Assembly (NCBI RefSeq): GCF_014648695.1
Contig: NZ_BMRP01000021.1
Coordinates: forward strand, 1 to 64,000
Direction of reading: 5' to 3'
DNA: 64,000 nt
Source: Streptomyces albospinus
Lineage (GTDB): Bacteria; Actinomycetota; Actinomycetes; Streptomycetales; Streptomycetaceae
The translations under genes and the position numbers were made by a program. This document shows, one piece after another, positions 61,269-64,000 of this stretch. The notes below the pieces were generated by a model. It was given only the letters and a program-made list of their open reading frames with translations. It did no database searches and was not told the origin of the DNA. How positions within the stretch are numbered: the first letter of the stretch is position 1; each line of letters begins with the position of its first letter.

Positions 61269-62138
61269 TCAGTTTCCGTCCTCGTCCTGGGCGCGTTGGT
61301 AGAGCTTGGCGATGTCGTTGTCGAAGTACGCGGCATAGGAGACGTCGTCCTCGTCGCCGCCGCCCTCATGGCCGCCCAGGACGCCGATGACGGTGCCGGT
61401 GTGGCTCTTGGGGTCGTAGTCGGCGAGCCAGGGGCTGCCGCTCGTGCCGCCCTCGAAGTCGGTGCACTGGATGCGCAGTTGGGTGTCGCTGAATTTCGTG
61501 GTGCGGTTCTGGCAGGAGATCGGGGTGTCACGGCTGGTGGGGTAGCCGGTGATCTTGACTTCGTTGTTGAAGCCGCGGTCTATGCCGAGGCTGTTGCCGC
61601 CCAGGACGTCCTGGACGTTCTTGCCGTCCTTCGGGTCGACTGTGAGGAAGGCGACGTCGAGGTCCTCGTCCTGCGATTTGGCCCAGCGATCGTCGACGAC
61701 GACCTTGTTGACCTTCCACAGGCCGCTGGGTTCGTCGCCGTTGCGGTAGTCGGGGGCGAAGACCAGGTCGTCCACCGGCTTCCTGGCGTCGGCGTCGAAG
61801 GCGCAGTGGGCCGCGGTGATCAGCATGTTCCGGCCGGGGCTCTGCACCACGCTCGCGGTGCAGAAGTGGGCGCCGTGGTCGTCCTTCTCGAAGACCGTGC
61901 CGATGCGGGCGTTCTCCTCGGTCCTGCGCGGGGTGTACGCGGTGCCGTCCTGGGCGGGGGCGGTGGCCGAGGGGTCCTGGTCCTGAGGGGTCTGGCCCGG
62001 TTCGCCGGACTTGCCGTAGCTGCTGCGCCCGTTGTTTCTGCTCGTGTGGGTCTCCTCCGCGGCGTAACCCACCACTGCGGCTGCCCCCACGATGACCAGC
62101 GTCAGGGGCAGTACGGACTTTCTGGCAAGCGAGCGCAC
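61269..62138 (-). CDS. exported trypsin-like serine protease
   Basis: 289 residues from a GTG. N-terminal signal or anchor at about residues 8-26 (SVLPLTLVIVGAAAVVGYA), then a Gln/Asp/Pro linker. The triad is His111 (ITAAHC), Asp161 (EDLDVAFL) and Ser233 (GGTSGSPWL). Cysteine pairs at 93/112 and 209/225 could form disulfides. A probable secreted peptidase of the S1 clan. Target unknown. Confidence 0.88.
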   Translation of the reverse strand: MRSLARKSVLPLTLVIVGAAAVVGYAAEETHTSRNNGRSSYGKSGEPGQTPQDQDPSATAPAQDGTAYTPRRTEENARIGTVFEKDDHGAHFCTASVVQSPGRNMLITAAHCAFDADARKPVDDLVFAPDYRNGDEPSGLWKVNKVVVDDRWAKSQDEDLDVAFLTVDPKDGKNVQDVLGGNSLGIDRGFNNEVKITGYPTSRDTPISCQNRTTKFSDTQLRIQCTDFEGGTSGSPWLADYDPKSHTGTVIGVLGGHEGGGDEDDVSYAAYFDNDIAKLYQRAQDEDGN

Positions 62139-62178
62139 AAGGTCATTATCGATGCGGTCGGGAAATTCGGGAGACTAT

Positions 62179-63516
62179 TCAGCGGGAGGCTCCTGTCACA
62201 ATCCATCGTCCGGAGCGGGCGCGCAGCCACAAGGTCAGCATCCGCACGGTCATCATGAGGGCCATCGCCCACCACAGGGCGACCAGACCGCCGCCCAGTG
62301 CCGGTACGGCCAGCGCCGCCGGGGCGAACACGGCCAGCACCACCACCATCGCGCCGGCGAGGTACGGGCCGTCCCCGGCGCCCATCAGCACCCCGTCGAG
62401 TATGAAGACGATGCCGGCGACCGGTTGGGTGACCGCTACGACCAGAAGCGTGGTGTGCAGTGGGCCCTGGACGGCGGGGTCGGTGGTGAACAGGGGGATG
62501 AACAGCGGGCGGGCGAGGACCACCAGCGCGCCGAGGACGACGCCGGAGGCGATGCCCCACTGGACCATGCGGCGGCAGGCGGCGCGGGCGCCCTCCCGGT
62601 CCTCGGCGCCCAGGTAGCGTCCGATGATGGCCTGTCCGGCGATGGCTATGGCGTCCAGCGCGAAGGCCAGCAGCGACCAGAGGGTCAGGACGATCTGGTG
62701 GGCGGCGACCTGGGCGTCGCCGAGCCGGGCGGCGACCGCGGTGGCGATCATCAGCACCGCGCGCAGCGAGAGCGTACGGACCAGCAGCGGGACGCCGGCC
62801 TGTGCGGAGGCGCGGATACCGGCCGGGTCCGGGCGGAGCGAGGCGCCGTGGCGGCGGGCGCCGCGGATCACCGCGGTGAGGTAGACGGCGGCCATACCGC
62901 ACTGGGCGATGACGGTGCCCCAGGCGGAGCCGGCGATGCCGAGCCCGGCGCCGTAGACCAGGCCGGCGTTGAGGGCGGCGTTGGCGGAGAACCCGCCGAT
63001 GGCGACGTAGAGCGGGGTCCTGGTGTCCTGGAGGCCGCGGAGGACCCCTGTGGCGGCCAGGACGACCAGCATCGCGGGGATGCCGAGCGCGCTGATGCGC
63101 AGATAGGTCGCGGCGTACGGGGCGGCGGTCGGCGAGGCTCCGAAGGCTTCGACGAGCCACGGGGCGGTGGGCAGGACGGCGGCGATGACGGCCGCGCCGA
63201 GCAGCAGGGCGAGCCAGATGCCGTCCATGCCCTGGCGTATCGCGGCCGAGAGGTCGCCGGCGCCGACCCGGCGGGCGACCGCGGCGGTGGTGGCGTAGGC
63301 GAGGAAGACGAAGACGGAGACGGCGGTTGTCAGGAGGGCGGCGGCGACGCCGAGGCCGGCGAGCTGGCGGGTGCCGAGGTGGCCCACGACGGCGCTGTCG
63401 ACCATGACGAAGAGCGGTTCCGCGACCAGCGAGCCGAAGGCGGGCAGGGCCAGTGCGACGATCTCGCGGTCATGGCGGCGGTCGGCGCGCCGTGGCGTCG
63501 CGGGAGCCTGTGTCAT
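62179..63516 (-). CDS. MATE family efflux transporter (DinF-like)
   Basis: 445 residues from the ATG at 63516 (MTQAPATPRRADRRHDREIV). A TTG three codons earlier, with ggaag six bases before it, is an alternative. Twelve membrane segments. The start IVALALPAFGSLVAEPLFVMVDSAVVGHLG, split here as LALPAFGSLVAEPLF and VDSAVVGHLGT, is the DinF subfamily signature. Cation-coupled export of organic compounds is likely. It lies 40 bp upstream of the protease gene. Confidence 0.92.
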   Translation of the reverse strand: MTQAPATPRRADRRHDREIVALALPAFGSLVAEPLFVMVDSAVVGHLGTRQLAGLGVAAALLTTAVSVFVFLAYATTAAVARRVGAGDLSAAIRQGMDGIWLALLLGAAVIAAVLPTAPWLVEAFGASPTAAPYAATYLRISALGIPAMLVVLAATGVLRGLQDTRTPLYVAIGGFSANAALNAGLVYGAGLGIAGSAWGTVIAQCGMAAVYLTAVIRGARRHGASLRPDPAGIRASAQAGVPLLVRTLSLRAVLMIATAVAARLGDAQVAAHQIVLTLWSLLAFALDAIAIAGQAIIGRYLGAEDREGARAACRRMVQWGIASGVVLGALVVLARPLFIPLFTTDPAVQGPLHTTLLVVAVTQPVAGIVFILDGVLMGAGDGPYLAGAMVVVLAVFAPAALAVPALGGGLVALWWAMALMMTVRMLTLWLRARSGRWIVTGASR

Positions 63517-63525
63517 GAGGGGCAA

Positions 63526-63975
63526 TCTAATCTTCCACAGGTAAGAGATGCAACCGTGATCTGGCCCTTACTTTCCGCTGTGTGGAGGTGCCTTCCGTGT
63601 GCCGTTTGCGACGATCATGAACAGGTTGCCGAAGTTTTTCTCCCCCACAGCCTATGGATGAGAAAAGTGCAGGTCAGCGGCTTGATGGTGGCGTGATTGT
63701 GTGCTTGTCCACAGAAGTTTCCCCCGTGCCGTGCACAGGATCCGGGGACTTCTCCACAGCTGTGGGGCAGTCATCCACATGGCCTGTGGATAACCAGATT
63801 GGCGGACGGTGCGCGCGGGCCTACCGTGGTCCGGCACCCGCCGCCTGTTCCGGCCTGAGACCTCGTCCGAACTCGACGCGCCGTAACCGGAGTCGGGCGT
63901 CTCGAATGTCAGAGCTGTGCCGTAAGAAAGAACAGCACAGCAAGGTCCGCGTCGCGGACGGGAGGAGGTGCCGGG
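63526..63975. other. dnaB upstream region rich in DnaA boxes
   Basis: 450-bp spacer between the MATE gene and dnaB, which point apart. It holds promoters for both and the DnaA-box cluster at 63705-63793. The stretch 63800-63960 shows no other structure I can name. Confidence 0.65.
63705..63793. promoter_or_regulatory. DnaA-box cluster upstream of dnaB
   Basis: ttgtccaca at 63705-63713 and tgtggataa at 63785-63793 are perfect boxes in opposite orientation. ttctccaca at 63750 and tcatccaca at 63771 match 8 of 9. Four boxes in 89 bp lie about 183 bp before the helicase gene. Confidence 0.75.
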
Positions 63976-64000
63976 GTGAGCATTCCCGAGCCCTTGGACG
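63976..64000 (+). CDS. dnaB: replicative DNA helicase DnaB, first codons only
   Basis: Starts at GTG 63976 after ggaggaggtg. Only VSIPEPLD is visible before the window ends. That opening matches the Streptomyces DnaB N-terminus as I remember it, and dnaB is the expected gene after rplI and the MATE gene in this neighbourhood. Confidence 0.75.

Noticed and set aside
1..64000. Mobile element, prophage or defence island
   Set aside because: I found no transposase, integrase, phage or restriction-type protein and no target-site duplications; gene content is the conserved chromosome core.

Overview
This window is the replication-origin region of a Streptomyces (or very close relative) chromosome. 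The DNA is strongly GC-rich. It carries the actinobacterial block dnaA – oriC – dnaN – gnd – recF – DUF721/dciA – gyrB – gyrA on one side of the origin and rpmH – rnpA – yidD – yidC – jag – rsmG – parA – parB on the other. I count 18 perfect copies of the ParB site gtttcacgtgaaac plus one single-mismatch copy. Gene order from memory matches the S. coelicolor oriC neighbourhood. The species cannot be named from the sequence.

Layout. (1) 1-5.2 kb: envelope and division genes on the minus strand, with three class E sortases, a TrpG/PabA-type amidotransferase, a 58-residue membrane protein and a DUF881 protein, ending at crgA on the plus strand. (2) 5.2-16.4 kb: three perfect DnaA boxes, a rhomboid protease, a cyclophilin, a DUF5324 protein, a divergent LysR/MFS pair, tRNA-Ala, a helix-turn-helix protein, a Ser/Thr kinase, a von Willebrand A protein with a broken neighbour that resembles its C-terminus, a DLW-39 micro-protein and tRNA-Ile. 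(3) 16.4-29.1 kb: DUF3566 protein, gyrA, gyrB, dciA, recF, gnd, dnaN, oriC and dnaA. (4) 29.4-36.4 kb: the rpmH-to-parB block and a GNAT protein. (5) 36.4-46.1 kb: trxA, trxB, anti-sigma and sigM-type ECF sigma factor, a pseudokinase, murJ and a DUF6049 protein. (6) 46.3-59.2 kb: CCA-adding enzyme, LppU/SCO3897-type protein, MFS transporter, inositol-phosphate synthase, PadR regulator, class A PBP, GT87 mannosyltransferase, alanine-racemase-like protein, FemX and a small membrane protein. (7) 59.4-64 kb: rpsF-ssb-rpsR-rplI, a secreted serine protease, a MATE exporter, a DnaA-box-rich region and the first codons of dnaB.

How it fits together. The window joins replication initiation (DnaA, oriC, DnaN, RecF, gyrase, SSB, DciA, DnaB), segregation (ParA, ParB and their parS sites) and envelope growth (CrgA, MurJ with its partner pseudokinase, class A PBP, FemX, sortases, YidC).

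I found no CRISPR array, insertion sequence, prophage or defence system. The signals that gene annotation alone does not explain are: parS sites written into reading frames (always as V-S-R-E-T); parS sites built into long hairpins between convergent genes; two DnaA-box clusters besides oriC; and one gene broken by an apparent internal deletion.
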